Source: Gammaproteobacteria bacterium | Lineage (GTDB): Bacteria; Pseudomonadota; Gammaproteobacteria; Eutrophobiales; Eutrophobiaceae | Assembly: GCA_021773245.1 (NCBI GenBank) | Contig: JAJFKK010000125.1 | Location: 1 to 57,748, forward strand | Length of the DNA stretch: 57,748 nt | Direction of reading: 5' to 3' | Translations under genes and position numbers: made by a program | In this document: positions 1 through 9,556 of the stretch, piece after piece | Layout: every line of letters begins with the position of its first letter | Numbering within the stretch: position 1 is the stretch's first letter | The notes under the pieces: generated by a model | Database searches by the model: none | What the model was told of the DNA's origin: nothing | Seen by the model: only the letters and a program-made list of their open reading frames with translations

Positions 1-144
1 TTGTTCAGCGCGTAAACGCGCTTCTTCTTCGGCTTTAGCTTTCGCTTCTTGTTCAGCGCGTAACCGCGCTTCTTCTTCGGCTTTAGCTTTCGCTTCTTGT
101 TCAGCACGTAACCGCGCTTCTTCTTCGGCTTTAGCTTTCGCTTC
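1..144 (-). repeat. Three tandem copies of a 48-bp (16-aa) coding repeat, EAKAKAEEEARLRAEQ
   Basis: Near-identical 48-bp units begin at 1, 49 and 97 (ttgttcagcRcgtaaMcgcgcttcttcttcggctttagctttcgcttc); the array may continue upstream of the window. Confidence 0.93.
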
Positions 145-1332
145 TTGTTCAGCTTTGGCTTCAATTGCTGTAGCAATTTTTAAAGCGGACTCAGCCTTTT
201 CTTTTGCTTCTTCAGCTATCTTAAGTTCAGTTTCAAGTCTTTTTTTATCTTCTTGTTCGGCTATTATTTTAGCTTCAGCTTTTTCTTTTTCTTCAGCAAT
301 TGCCTTTAATTCAGTTTCAAGGTTTTCTTTTTCTTCAATTGTTTTTAGAATTATTTCGTTATCATCTGGAACGTTTTTCGTTTCTTCTAAAAATTCAGAT
401 TGTTTTGGTATTACGTCAGTTTCTTTCCAAATATAATGGGAATTACCTTTAGTTTTACTAGCGTGTTCACAAGCTAAGGAAGCGATGTAAATTAATCGTT
501 CAGCAGGTTCATTGTATACACCAAGTTTTAGTACGCCTATGCTCACTGAAAACTTATATTTTTCTTCTGAAAATTTAAATGTGCATTTAGAGAGGTGTTT
601 TGATAAACCTTGCATATTGAAATCTAGAGTTTCTAAATTAATGGGGTAATCTATTTGTACTCCAATTTCTGTATCACTAATTTTTGTTATATTGGGGTTG
701 CATGCACCAAGTTTAAAAACTTCAAAACTATTTTTGGCAATATGATTTATTAAGTTATCTCTGCCAATAATACCTATTTCTTCTTCTAATATGTCTATGT
801 CGTCTGGTTTTATTACAACGAGTGCTCGTTCAATTTCCTTTCGGCTGAAGGCTTGCTCAAGATTTTCATAAAAAACTTCTTTGCTAAATGATCTATTATG
901 CTGAGTAATTTCCTGTTGTTTTACACGTGCAGATTTTTTTTCTTCCCATGCGTGAATGATTGATTGCTTTAATTTGTCTTTGGTTAATGACTGTTTTGGT
1001 TGGTATTCATGAATACCTAAGTTAATAGCTCGGATGGCAATTTCTTCCGTTCCTGCACCAGTAAGCATAATTGTTGCCGGAAATGAATGTTTTTTATGGT
1101 GTTTGTGAAGAATATCAAGTCCAGTTGTGCCTACAATTGATAGATGATAATCAAGTAATAAAACATCTATTTCCGACCAGTCAAAATCATCATCCGGGAC
1201 ACCTTCAAAAACAGGGTCGTATTCAATAGTTTCTATGCCGGGCAACAGTTTATCAATAAAGGTCTTTATTAATTTACGATAATCAGAATTATCATCGATG
1301 ATTAATACTTTTTCTAAGTTTGAGTCAGACAT
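1..1332 (-). CDS. Response regulator: N-terminal REC domain, degenerate GGDEF-like domain, long E/A/K/R-rich coiled-coil with 16-aa repeats (partial, runs off the window start)
   Basis: Translated by hand from ATG at 1332-1330: MSDSNLEKVLIIDDNSDYRKLIK...DVLLLDYHLS..TIMLTGAG...; then FSKEVFYENLEQAFSRKEIERALVVIKPDD...KFSVSIGV; then EAKAKAEEEARLRAEQ repeats. No stop before position 1, so absent from the ORF track. Confidence 0.82.
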   Translation of the reverse strand, partial: MSDSNLEKVLIIDDNSDYRKLIKTFIDKLLPGIETIEYDPVFEGVPDDDFDWSEIDVLLLDYHLSIVGTTGLDILHKHHKKHSFPATIMLTGAGTEEIAIRAINLGIHEYQPKQSLTKDKLKQSIIHAWEEKKSARVKQQEITQHNRSFSKEVFYENLEQAFSRKEIERALVVIKPDDIDILEEEIGIIGRDNLINHIAKNSFEVFKLGACNPNITKISDTEIGVQIDYPINLETLDFNMQGLSKHLSKCTFKFSEEKYKFSVSIGVLKLGVYNEPAERLIYIASLACEHASKTKGNSHYIWKETDVIPKQSEFLEETKNVPDDNEIILKTIEEKENLETELKAIAEEKEKAEAKIIAEQEDKKRLETELKIAEEAKEKAESALKIATAIEAKAEQEAKAKAEEEARLRAEQEAKAKAEEEARLRAEQEAKAKAEEEARLRAEQ

Positions 1333-1407
1333 AGATATAGTGTTTTTTTAGATTCTTGCGACAATTTAATTATTCTTCGGGATTACTTTATGTGTATATA
1401 ACTATTA

Positions 1408-2040
1408 TTAATTATCAGAGTCTTTTAATCTTTCATTCGTTTCTGCTTGTCGACGATTAATAACCTCTAAAAAGGAATGAGCCACATGAGGAACATGTTC
1501 GAAATAATGAGTCAAGTTTTTATATGGTGCTGATAGAAGTTCTGTAGGAACAATTGTTCTTACCGATGCGGTACGAATACCGCCTTGAAAATAACCCATT
1601 TCACCGATAGGTTCTACCGGGCTTACAAAAGCGATATGAATTTCATCACCATTATCATCTTTTGTAAAAACTTCCAGCTTTCCCTCAACTAATATATAGA
1701 GTGTCGGGTCATTCTCTCCTTCAAAGATAAACTGTTTATCAGCACTTAAACTGATTTCAGTAAATTGATTTCCGATGGCAGATAATTCAGACCTATTGAG
1801 TGATGCAAAAACGGGGCATAAACCCAGTCTATCAGCACGTTGTTGACGCAACGCATTTTTTAGCTCTTCTTCATCAATAATTTCCAGTTCGATTAATAAC
1901 TCACCAATACGTTTTTGAGTTTTTCCAGAGACTTTGTCATCACGTTTTTTTTGCATCGCTATTCTGATAGAGCCACGTGAGCACGATAAATACTCTCCTA
2001 ACAAGCGTGGATGTGGTTTTTCTTCTTTATTATCAGTCAC
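1408..2040 (-). CDS. Cyclic nucleotide-binding (cNMP/CRP-like sensor) domain protein with an MshEN/GspE-N-like N-terminal segment
   Basis: FEGENDPTLYILVEGKLEVFTKD...PIGEMGYFQGGIRTASVRT is a cNMP-binding pattern; KRIGELLIELEIIDEEELKNALRQQ resembles a type II secretion ATPase N-terminal motif. Confidence 0.75.
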   Translation of the reverse strand: MTDNKEEKPHPRLLGEYLSCSRGSIRIAMQKKRDDKVSGKTQKRIGELLIELEIIDEEELKNALRQQRADRLGLCPVFASLNRSELSAIGNQFTEISLSADKQFIFEGENDPTLYILVEGKLEVFTKDDNGDEIHIAFVSPVEPIGEMGYFQGGIRTASVRTIVPTELLSAPYKNLTHYFEHVPHVAHSFLEVINRRQAETNERLKDSDN

Positions 2041-2354
2041 AGGAATAGTTCCTTAACGTAAGTTATTAATGTATTTAGAAATTTTAGAAGATACGACAGC
2101 TTATGGCAAAATAAATTCAGGTAAATTTAGGGGACTGTTCTCATTTTAAGTAATTATGGATAATATCTAATTGATTCTTGGTCGAAAGCAACAAATTGTT
2201 CGATTAAGCGAATGTGGCTGAAATATGGGGTTATTAAGCTTTTTTGAACCAATATGTATGAATGCTAGCCCAATAGTGAGATAGATATTTTGTAGTTACT
2301 GTATTACTTGCTGAAATATAAACAAATATTAATAGATTAGGTTAAATTAAACAG

Positions 2355-2720
2355 ATGAATAGAATTATTATAACGGCATTGCTGACGTTTTTGGCACTAC
2401 ATGTTTCTGCGCAGGGCTTGCCCGGTCGACATGAGTTAAAACAAAATGACCTAGGCGAATATTACGTGGTGAACAAGGATGGCATCACGATGATTGAGGC
2501 TTCGATTTTGAAAATGGGGTTTAGTGGAAAAAGGATTCTCGCGTGTATTAAGCATGTTTCAGTGGACACTGAACTAAAGCGTTGGGTTTTCGTTGATGTT
2601 AAAACAGGTGGAACAGTTGATAGTCTAAATAAGGAAAACTGGCTATATTTTCGAGATGAGGCCTATCCTGATTTAAAAGAAATAAAGTTAAAGAATTTCA
2701 GTGAAGAGAGTTGTCCGTAA
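2355..2720 (+). CDS. Small secreted hypothetical protein
   Basis: ORF with N-terminal signal peptide (MNRIIITALLTFLALHVSAQG). Confidence 0.6.
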   Translation: MNRIIITALLTFLALHVSAQGLPGRHELKQNDLGEYYVVNKDGITMIEASILKMGFSGKRILACIKHVSVDTELKRWVFVDVKTGGTVDSLNKENWLYFRDEAYPDLKEIKLKNFSEESCP

Positions 2721-2748
2721 AAAGCGAATTCAACCCATATATTAGTAA

Positions 2749-3099
2749 ATGACTAGAGGAACCTTAGATTTATTTCATTTCAAAGAGCTTCTTAATAATA
2801 AATGGAGTGAATTAGATTTACTTAATGAAACTGGTGATAAAGCTGCACAACCAGTTGAGCTAGACCAAACAAGGGTAGGTCGTTTATCAAGAATGGATGC
2901 GATGCAAGCCCAGGCTATGTCAGTTGAGGTTAAGCGTAGAAGGGAAATCGAGTTAACTAAAATTAAGTCAGCTTTAGAACGCATCGAAGCAGAAAACTAT
3001 GGCGAATGTCTCGGATGCGCAGAAATGATTCATATTGCGCGTCTAGAACATAATCCATCTGCAACGCTTTGTATTAAATGCGCAGAACTAAAAGAATAA
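2749..3099 (+). CDS. TraR/DksA-family zinc-finger protein
   Basis: C-terminal CLGCAEMIHIARLEHNPSATLCIKCAE four-cysteine finger and coiled-coil N-terminus. Confidence 0.8.
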   Translation: MTRGTLDLFHFKELLNNKWSELDLLNETGDKAAQPVELDQTRVGRLSRMDAMQAQAMSVEVKRRREIELTKIKSALERIEAENYGECLGCAEMIHIARLEHNPSATLCIKCAELKE

Positions 3100-3131
3100 A
3101 GCCTTGTTTATACTAAGTATAAACAAGGCTT
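3099..3131. terminator. Perfect 15-bp-arm hairpin between convergent genes, probable bidirectional terminator
   Basis: aagccttgtttatac-taa-gtataaacaaggctt. Confidence 0.7.
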
Positions 3132-3161
3132 ATAAGGCTATAAGTATTTTGGATAGTAACT

Positions 3162-3977
3162 TTAGGCAGAAGGATGCCAGCCGGCATCTGCCCATAGATT
3201 ACCACTAACAGCAGAGTTAGAAATCATAAAGCATATTGCTTCAGCAATTTCTTTAGGTTGAATTAATCGACCTAATTGCGTGTCAGGTAAAATATTTTTC
3301 TCGATGTAATCTTCTCCCATTGCTCTGACCATAGGCGTATCGGTAAAGCCAGGATGAACAACAGCACATCGAATTCCATGAAAGATGGCCTCTTTGGTTA
3401 AAGTTGATGCCGCACCTTCAAGTCCTGCTTTGGTAGAAGCATAAGATACTTGACCTTTATTACCTTGAGATGAAACCGAGCCAATAAATACAATCGTACC
3501 TCGGACACCCTCATCGGAATCCCATTTTTTTAAACCACGTTGAGCTCGATCTTCTGCTATTTCAGCAATCATATGCATTGCCCAATAGATTGGTGCGATA
3601 AGATTGACATTAACCACGAGTTGAAATTTTTCGAGTGGATAAACGTTTGCTTTTTTTGTTTCTCTATCAACTTTAACCGCCAGCGCATCTCGTGTAATAC
3701 CTGCTGCAGGTACACATATACTAACGGTACCATGTTCTTTTTTCATAGTTTCGAATACTCGATTTCGAAAAGCTTCGTCAGTAACATCTCCTTGAAAAGG
3801 GAAAGCAACTTTTGCGTCAACTTCGTTATTGACTTGTTCTGCAGCAATTTCAGCAGCGTCAGTTAAATCAACTATAGCAATAGCTTTTACGCCACGTTGT
3901 GCAAGTTCCAATGCAACAGCACGACCAATACCACCCGCAGCACCTGTTACTATTGCAACTCTATCTTTAATTTCCAT
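3162..3977 (-). CDS. Short-chain dehydrogenase/reductase (SDR)
   Basis: TGAAGGIG cofactor motif, YASTK active site; start placed at MEIKDRVAIVTG, downstream of the longer ORF start. Confidence 0.88.
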   Translation of the reverse strand: MEIKDRVAIVTGAAGGIGRAVALELAQRGVKAIAIVDLTDAAEIAAEQVNNEVDAKVAFPFQGDVTDEAFRNRVFETMKKEHGTVSICVPAAGITRDALAVKVDRETKKANVYPLEKFQLVVNVNLIAPIYWAMHMIAEIAEDRAQRGLKKWDSDEGVRGTIVFIGSVSSQGNKGQVSYASTKAGLEGAASTLTKEAIFHGIRCAVVHPGFTDTPMVRAMGEDYIEKNILPDTQLGRLIQPKEIAEAICFMISNSAVSGNLWADAGWHPSA

Positions 3978-4125
3978 TGAGAACCTCTTAATGTTTAGTG
4001 TAAATAATATTATTACCTCATTGTATCGTAAATTTTGTGCGCCGCAACATGTTATTGTGTTTATAATTAACTTTATATATATCAATGCCTTAAAAATTAA
4101 ATCAAGTAAGAGGAGAGTTGTTTTT

Positions 4126-4854
4126 TTAACTTAATATCGCTTTAACAAGCATAACTACTCCACAAAAGAACATTAATGTGAGGGTATAAATCCTGAATTG
4201 GCTCGGATCAATATTTTCCAGATGTTTTCTAGCCATAAACACACCAAAAACGGCTCCTAGACCTAGTATCAAGCCATATCCAGCAATTTGTATACTGAGC
4301 ACACCAAAAGTCCCATAGCTGATCAATTTTGTTAATTGCATGACTAATGAGTTAATTGCTTTTGTTCCTACAAGCCTTTCTTTTTGTAGTCCATAACTAA
4401 GCATAAAAGGGTTATGTACAGGGCCGGTTGCGCCAATTAGCCCAGAAAGTAGTGAAACACTAAAGCCCAAGGGAAAGAACCAGGCCCGTTTCATTTTAAT
4501 CATAAGTTTTGATTTGCTAAATTTGTCTTGTAAAACATAACTTATTAAAAATAAACCAAGCAATATCTGGATAAATTGAATATTCATCCGAGTTAATAGC
4601 CAAGATCCTATCACTGCACCAATAACACTACCGGGCAATAAATAAATAATAACTTGCCAATCGATATGACGTCTGAATAGATAAGCACGTGAGGGATTTG
4701 CAAACAACGCTGCGATGGAAATGATAGGTGCTACCATTTGAGCTCCAAACAAGAAAGTAATGATTGGAATCAATAGTGTTGCAGCACCACCAGCAGCAAC
4801 AGTACTAAAAAACCAGGCTAGTAGGCCTAATATAAATAATAATAAATAGGTCAT
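4126..4854 (-). CDS. TauE/SafE (DUF81) family membrane transporter
   Basis: Multi-TM protein with GGAATLLIP...GSVIGAVIGS and SGLIGATGP motifs. Confidence 0.8.
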   Translation of the reverse strand: MTYLLLFILGLLAWFFSTVAAGGAATLLIPIITFLFGAQMVAPIISIAALFANPSRAYLFRRHIDWQVIIYLLPGSVIGAVIGSWLLTRMNIQFIQILLGLFLISYVLQDKFSKSKLMIKMKRAWFFPLGFSVSLLSGLIGATGPVHNPFMLSYGLQKERLVGTKAINSLVMQLTKLISYGTFGVLSIQIAGYGLILGLGAVFGVFMARKHLENIDPSQFRIYTLTLMFFCGVVMLVKAILS

Positions 4855-4936
4855 AGTATAAATCTAACAGAATGACTATTCTGCTAATAGTGTTAGTAAT
4901 TTTGAACTCTAGCGACTCTTAATATTCAAACAGACT

Positions 4937-5575
4937 ATGTTTTTTGGATTAGACAAAAAAAAGCAACTTCCGGATGCTAATGAAGCATCACCAGGTCGCG
5001 ACACACCTATGCCAATTGAAAATAGACATTATGTTAATGGTAATCCAATCGCTCCCCCGTTTTCTGAAAATACAGAAAAAGTTATATTTGCATTAGGTTG
5101 CTTTTGGGGTGCTGAAAGGCGGTTTTGGCAGCAGTCAGGTGTTTATTCTACGGCTGCTGGCTATATTGGCGGTATGACGCCTAATCCAACTTATGATGAA
5201 GTATGCACAGGTATGACCGGACATACTGAAGGAGTCCTTGTAGTATTTGAACCCAAAAAGATTTCTTTCTCGACTTTATTAAAAACTTTCTGGGAATCAC
5301 ATGATCCAACGCAAGGAATGCGACAGGGAAATGATACGGGTACACAATATCGATCAGGTATTTATGTATTTACTGAAGAACAAAAAATGTTAGCAGAAGC
5401 TTCTAAGCTAGAGTACGAATCAAGGCTTATTGAGAAAGGTTTCTCTTCTATTACAACGGAGATATCGATTGCACCTGAATTTTATTATGCTGAAACATAT
5501 CATCAACAGTATTTAGCAAAAAATCCAGCAGGGTATTGTGGATTGGCTGGTACAGGAGTGAGTTGTACTGATTAA
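4937..5575 (+). CDS. msrA: Peptide methionine sulfoxide reductase MsrA
   Basis: [40 protein letters not shown] motifs. Confidence 0.95.
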   Translation: MFFGLDKKKQLPDANEASPGRDTPMPIENRHYVNGNPIAPPFSENTEKVIFALGCFWGAERRFWQQSGVYSTAAGYIGGMTPNPTYDEVCTGMTGHTEGVLVVFEPKKISFSTLLKTFWESHDPTQGMRQGNDTGTQYRSGIYVFTEEQKMLAEASKLEYESRLIEKGFSSITTEISIAPEFYYAETYHQQYLAKNPAGYCGLAGTGVSCTD

Positions 5576-5615
5576 TATTTTCAATATTAATCTTTAAAAG
5601 GCAAAGGAAAATTAT

Positions 5616-5744
5616 TTAGTTCGTGGTGATGCTTTCTTTGTTTTTCTTGCAGGTTTTATTTCTGTAGTTTGTTTTTTTTCTAAAACTAATTCGCTTCTCT
5701 TAATTGGCATCATGCCACCAGATGATGTTCTTACATAATTCATA
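5616..5744 (-). CDS. Short basic ORF of 42 codons with a good SD (MNYVRTSSGGMMPIKEKRISFRKK...), possibly frame-disrupted
   Basis: ATG at 5744-5742 preceded by caggagagagat; hand translation. Not in the ORF track (below length cutoff). Confidence 0.4.
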
Positions 5745-5765
5745 TCTCTCTCCTGTTCCTTATTA

Positions 5766-6302
5766 TTAACTGGCCGGAAAACTGCTTGCAAAACGGTTAA
5801 TCCATTCTTCGGTTAGTCTTTCTTTACTCAAAAAAGGGCCTTCTTTATATCGTTTGTCATTTAAGTAGAGTTCGATATGACAAATTTGTTCAACAATTCG
5901 TAGCTTTGGAGCGTCTTCCGGATGCAGTAACCATAGTCCTATTTCATAATAGTTATCAGATTCTTTTACCATGACAACTTTCCCCATGAACTGATGAAAT
6001 TCTTTACGAGTTGGTATGGTCACTTCTATTATGCTGCCCGGTTTTTGATATTCTTTGGAAGAGAAGGTCAAACCGATATTAGAATTTTGATTCATTTCGA
6101 TTTTTGAGCTTTGCCAAAATCGTAAACGTCTAAATTTAAGTGGAAATCGTTCAGGATGTTTAATAAATCCCTGTAGTAAATCACTCTCGAAATCGGCAGG
6201 CTGACCGGTAAAATCAGGTGGAATAGTTGCCCCAATAGCTGAATAGCGTTGAGTATGACTTAGACTAACATTGGCTAACATTATGATCTCCCAATTAATC
6301 AA
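5766..6302 (-). CDS. PilZ-like domain protein
   Basis: KFRRLRFWQSSKIEMNQNSNIGLTFSS..PGSIIEVTIP...FMGKVVMVKESDNYYEIGLWL resembles a PilZ beta-barrel; short probable start at MLANVS. Confidence 0.55.
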   Translation of the reverse strand: MINWEIIMLANVSLSHTQRYSAIGATIPPDFTGQPADFESDLLQGFIKHPERFPLKFRRLRFWQSSKIEMNQNSNIGLTFSSKEYQKPGSIIEVTIPTRKEFHQFMGKVVMVKESDNYYEIGLWLLHPEDAPKLRIVEQICHIELYLNDKRYKEGPFLSKERLTEEWINRFASSFPAS

Positions 6303-6611
6303 GTACTTATGAGTTGCAATTTTAGAACATTATTTAATAAAATCAAGTAAAAATATATAAATATCATGTATTTATAGTTTTTATCTAAAAAATATATTAG
6401 ATATAGATATCGTAATATTAATATAAGTCATTGATATATATGTATATTATGATATTTTATCAGGCTTAATTCATGTTTAGGTCTAGCGCTATTCCTGTAT
6501 AATAAAAAAACGAAATTAGTCTTTTATAAGCGATGTGTGAGTTACTCGGATCACTTTCAAAGTCGTTTTTTATTATTCAAAATTATGGAGCAGTTAAATG
6601 AGGTGTTGTAA

Positions 6612-7121
6612 ATGAAAGCAATGGTAGGTTTGATTTTTGCCATCCTGATTATTTTTGGTTTTAGACTATTCTGGCCGTCATCCGAACCTGAAATAAACGA
6701 TGCCGCTCAAAACGAAGTATTTAATGATAAAAAAAATGAACAAGTTCAAACAGCGATTAATGCAAGTGATTCATTAACGTCTGAATTAGGCATGCCTAGT
6801 GATGAAGAAAAAACGAAGTTAATGACTATGGAGTATGAAGCTCTTGAGCAAGCACGAAAAAAGTTAAAACGACATGTTTCTCAATTAAAACATGAAATGT
6901 GGGGACTTAAATTTCCACCGGAGATAGCTAAAGAGATAAGTACGGCAGTGTTGAGTGCATCCAAGTTGTTAAAGAATCCGCATATGTTAGGTGCTTTTTC
7001 AAATGTTGAAGGAATAAAAGATGAAGTTGCAAAAGTTAACTTTGCAGAAAAGTCGTTAGAAAAGGTAGATGAAATAATTAAAGCGAACAAAGACGAGGAG
7101 AGCGGGGTTAATTCAGGTTAA
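6612..7121 (+). CDS. Hypothetical membrane-anchored protein
   Basis: Single N-terminal TM (MVGLIFAILIIFGFRLFW) followed by a charged helical region. Confidence 0.6.
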   Translation: MKAMVGLIFAILIIFGFRLFWPSSEPEINDAAQNEVFNDKKNEQVQTAINASDSLTSELGMPSDEEKTKLMTMEYEALEQARKKLKRHVSQLKHEMWGLKFPPEIAKEISTAVLSASKLLKNPHMLGAFSNVEGIKDEVAKVNFAEKSLEKVDEIIKANKDEESGVNSG

Positions 7122-8392
7122 ATCAACTCAACAATGCAATGCTCTGCATTTTTAGAAACATGAGTTATTTTTACCTTAGAAATTTGATTTTCAAATTCTG
7201 TTGCAGATTCATTATTTAATTCAACACGCATAAAATTTTCTGTGTAACCCACCCAGGCATTATTATTTTTTGTTTCCCACAATACAGCATGTGTTGTTCC
7301 AATATTATTAGTCAATTCTGTTTTTCGCATTGAATTACTAAGGGCATGAAGTTGTTTGCTTCGTTGTTTTTTTATGGCTGAATCAACTTGATTACTCAAT
7401 GTTGCTGCTTTTGTTCCATCACGTTTTGAATATGTAAAAATATGAATATGTGAAAATGAAATTTCTTTTATGAAGTTGATAGATTCTTGCCATTCTTCTT
7501 CTGTTTCACCAGGGAATCCAACAATAATATCAGTTGTAAGGTTGAAGTTAGGTATCTCATTTCTTGCTTGTTGAACTAATTTTTTAAAATCATTTGTTTT
7601 GCAACGTCGTGCCATTCGTTTCAATACAGAATCGCTGCCGCTTTGTAGTGGAAGATGCATATGTGGCATTAGTCGAGCATCGGAAAATAATGAAAAAAAG
7701 TTTTCAGGTAAATCCCACGGTTCTAATGAAGCAAGGCGTATTCTGGGAATATCTGTATTAGATAATATTGATTTTATAAGCTTATAAAGACACGAATCAA
7801 TTTCGCTTCCATACCCACCAAGATGAACGCCGGTTAATACAATTTCTTGAATGCCTTGTTGTTGAAATAGATTGATATCATTAATGATATCGGCTTCCGT
7901 TCTGCTGCGTTCTTCACCTCTTGCAACAGTTACAATACAAAATGTGCATCGATAACGACAGCCATCTTGTACTTTTATAAAAGCTCTGTTTCGACCACGT
8001 TTAAAAATACTCGCTTCGCCTGGTTCTGTTGATATTGCAGGCATAGATTCGAAATTTAATTCATTTAAAGTTATATCAACGAGTTGATCTTTTTGCTGAT
8101 TATTTATAAGGAGATCAATACCAGGGATGTCTTGTTTTATTTTTTCATCAAGACTAGCATAACAACCACTAACGACAAGCTTAGCCTTATTATTGTTGCG
8201 ATGTATACGTCTTATAATTTGTCGTGATTTTTTTACAGCTTCTTGAGTTACAGCACAAGTGTTAACGACTAATAGATCGGCATTTTCTACTGAATCAGTT
8301 AAATGGTGTCCTTTTGCTTGAAAGCCTTCTGCCCATGACTCAAGTTCAGCCTCATTTAATCGGCAGCCTAGGGTTTTTAGATGAATTTGCAT
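7118..8392 (-). CDS. mtaB: MiaB-like tRNA methylthiotransferase (MtaB type)
   Basis: LKTLGCRLNEAE...VNTCAVT...VSGCYA plus radical-SAM CRYRCTFCIV and C-terminal TRAM-like region. Confidence 0.88.
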   Translation of the reverse strand: MQIHLKTLGCRLNEAELESWAEGFQAKGHHLTDSVENADLLVVNTCAVTQEAVKKSRQIIRRIHRNNNKAKLVVSGCYASLDEKIKQDIPGIDLLINNQQKDQLVDITLNELNFESMPAISTEPGEASIFKRGRNRAFIKVQDGCRYRCTFCIVTVARGEERSRTEADIINDINLFQQQGIQEIVLTGVHLGGYGSEIDSCLYKLIKSILSNTDIPRIRLASLEPWDLPENFFSLFSDARLMPHMHLPLQSGSDSVLKRMARRCKTNDFKKLVQQARNEIPNFNLTTDIIVGFPGETEEEWQESINFIKEISFSHIHIFTYSKRDGTKAATLSNQVDSAIKKQRSKQLHALSNSMRKTELTNNIGTTHAVLWETKNNNAWVGYTENFMRVELNNESATEFENQISKVKITHVSKNAEHCIVELI

Positions 8393-8421
8393 GGCGCGAA
8401 CTATATCAACGGAGTGAAAAT

Positions 8422-8784
8422 CTAAAGCTTTGCGCGCTCTAATATCATTGCGGGCATCTCTTCAGACATGCCAATGCAACTTGATACTTTAAATTTACAA
8501 TCAGGATGTTTTTCAGTTGCGGTTTCAATAATTGCAGGAATGTCGCGCTCGACATGGATACCGGAATTTAGAAAGTAGGGTAATACAGTAATTTCAGTCA
8601 TACCTTTTTCTACCGTTTTATCGATACAATAAAGTAAATTAGGTTCCGCTATTTCGAGATAGGCGTAATCAACGACGCTATAGTCAGACTCAGCTAGTGT
8701 TTTGACTTTCTCAGCTAGCTTTTTAATTTCAAGGTTAGATTCTTTTCTACGGCTACCATGAGCAAGAATGATGAGAGCATTCAT
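8422..8784 (-). CDS. CbiX/sirohydrochlorin chelatase-family protein
   Basis: ALIILAHGSRRKESN..YAYLEIAEPNL..LPYFLNSGIHVERDIP. Confidence 0.85.
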   Translation of the reverse strand: MNALIILAHGSRRKESNLEIKKLAEKVKTLAESDYSVVDYAYLEIAEPNLLYCIDKTVEKGMTEITVLPYFLNSGIHVERDIPAIIETATEKHPDCKFKVSSCIGMSEEMPAMILERAKL

Positions 8785-8787
8785 TTG

Positions 8788-9468
8788 CTATGACCTACTA
8801 TTTAAGTCATTTAGTAATGACGAGTCAATTTTGCCACCAAGTCTTTTCGATTGCTCTACCATCTCTTTCGACCTTGTAATGTTTTTTTGAAGAAAATATG
8901 ATTTTGCCCATGAGTGATAGATATAGGCTAATAATCTGTTATTAGAAGTTTGTAATGCTGTTTCATATATATCATTTGACATCTCAAATAGCTTTTCTTT
9001 TTCATCTTTATCTTTCAATACTGCGCATTGACTTGTTGTGAGCGCATAATCTGCAAGAAAACCATTTTCTTTTAATCCTTTTTCATTAGCTAACTTAAAC
9101 ATCTTATAGGCGTCACAAGATTTATTTTCTTGATTCATAAGTAATCCAAAGCCAAGGTAAGAATATGCGTTTTCCGGATTTAATAACCATGCCTGATTGA
9201 AACGCTCCATTGAATGTTTAAATTCATTTTTAGAATAATGATCAAACGCACGTTCAACATATCCTTCAGATGCATGTTCACGAGTACCGAAAGTACGAGT
9301 TGCTTTTGCTATTAATTCATTATCTATAGTTTGTAATTCAGGATTATTGCTTCTGTCTATTCCCTCATACATAGGACGTTCTTGTTTGATTTGTTCAGCA
9401 AAGGGAGATATAGAAAGTAAAGTGAAAGTTATAAAAACAATATTTCTTAAAAAATTGCTAATCTTCAT
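8788..9468 (-). CDS. TPR-repeat exported protein
   Basis: Signal peptide, then HYSKNEFKHSMERFNQAWLLNPENAYSYLGFGLL TPR-like motifs. Confidence 0.7.
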   Translation of the reverse strand: MKISNFLRNIVFITFTLLSISPFAEQIKQERPMYEGIDRSNNPELQTIDNELIAKATRTFGTREHASEGYVERAFDHYSKNEFKHSMERFNQAWLLNPENAYSYLGFGLLMNQENKSCDAYKMFKLANEKGLKENGFLADYALTTSQCAVLKDKDEKEKLFEMSNDIYETALQTSNNRLLAYIYHSWAKSYFLQKNITRSKEMVEQSKRLGGKIDSSLLNDLNSRS

Positions 9469-9556
9469 TATGCTGCCTTATGGTAATAATGTTTGTTTGC
9501 ATTCATTTGGGTATATTATACGCAACTAGAAAAATAAATTTACAAGATTATCTGAT

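Noticed and set aside
1-144. Regular 48-bp repeats suggesting CRISPR or satellite
   Set aside because: Units are contiguous with no spacers, in frame (48 = 16 codons) and translate to a coiled-coil repeat.
155-436. 93-aa + strand ORF (Ser/Phe-rich)
   Set aside because: Antisense to the REC/coiled-coil gene; composition is simply the reverse complement of an E/A/K-rich helix.
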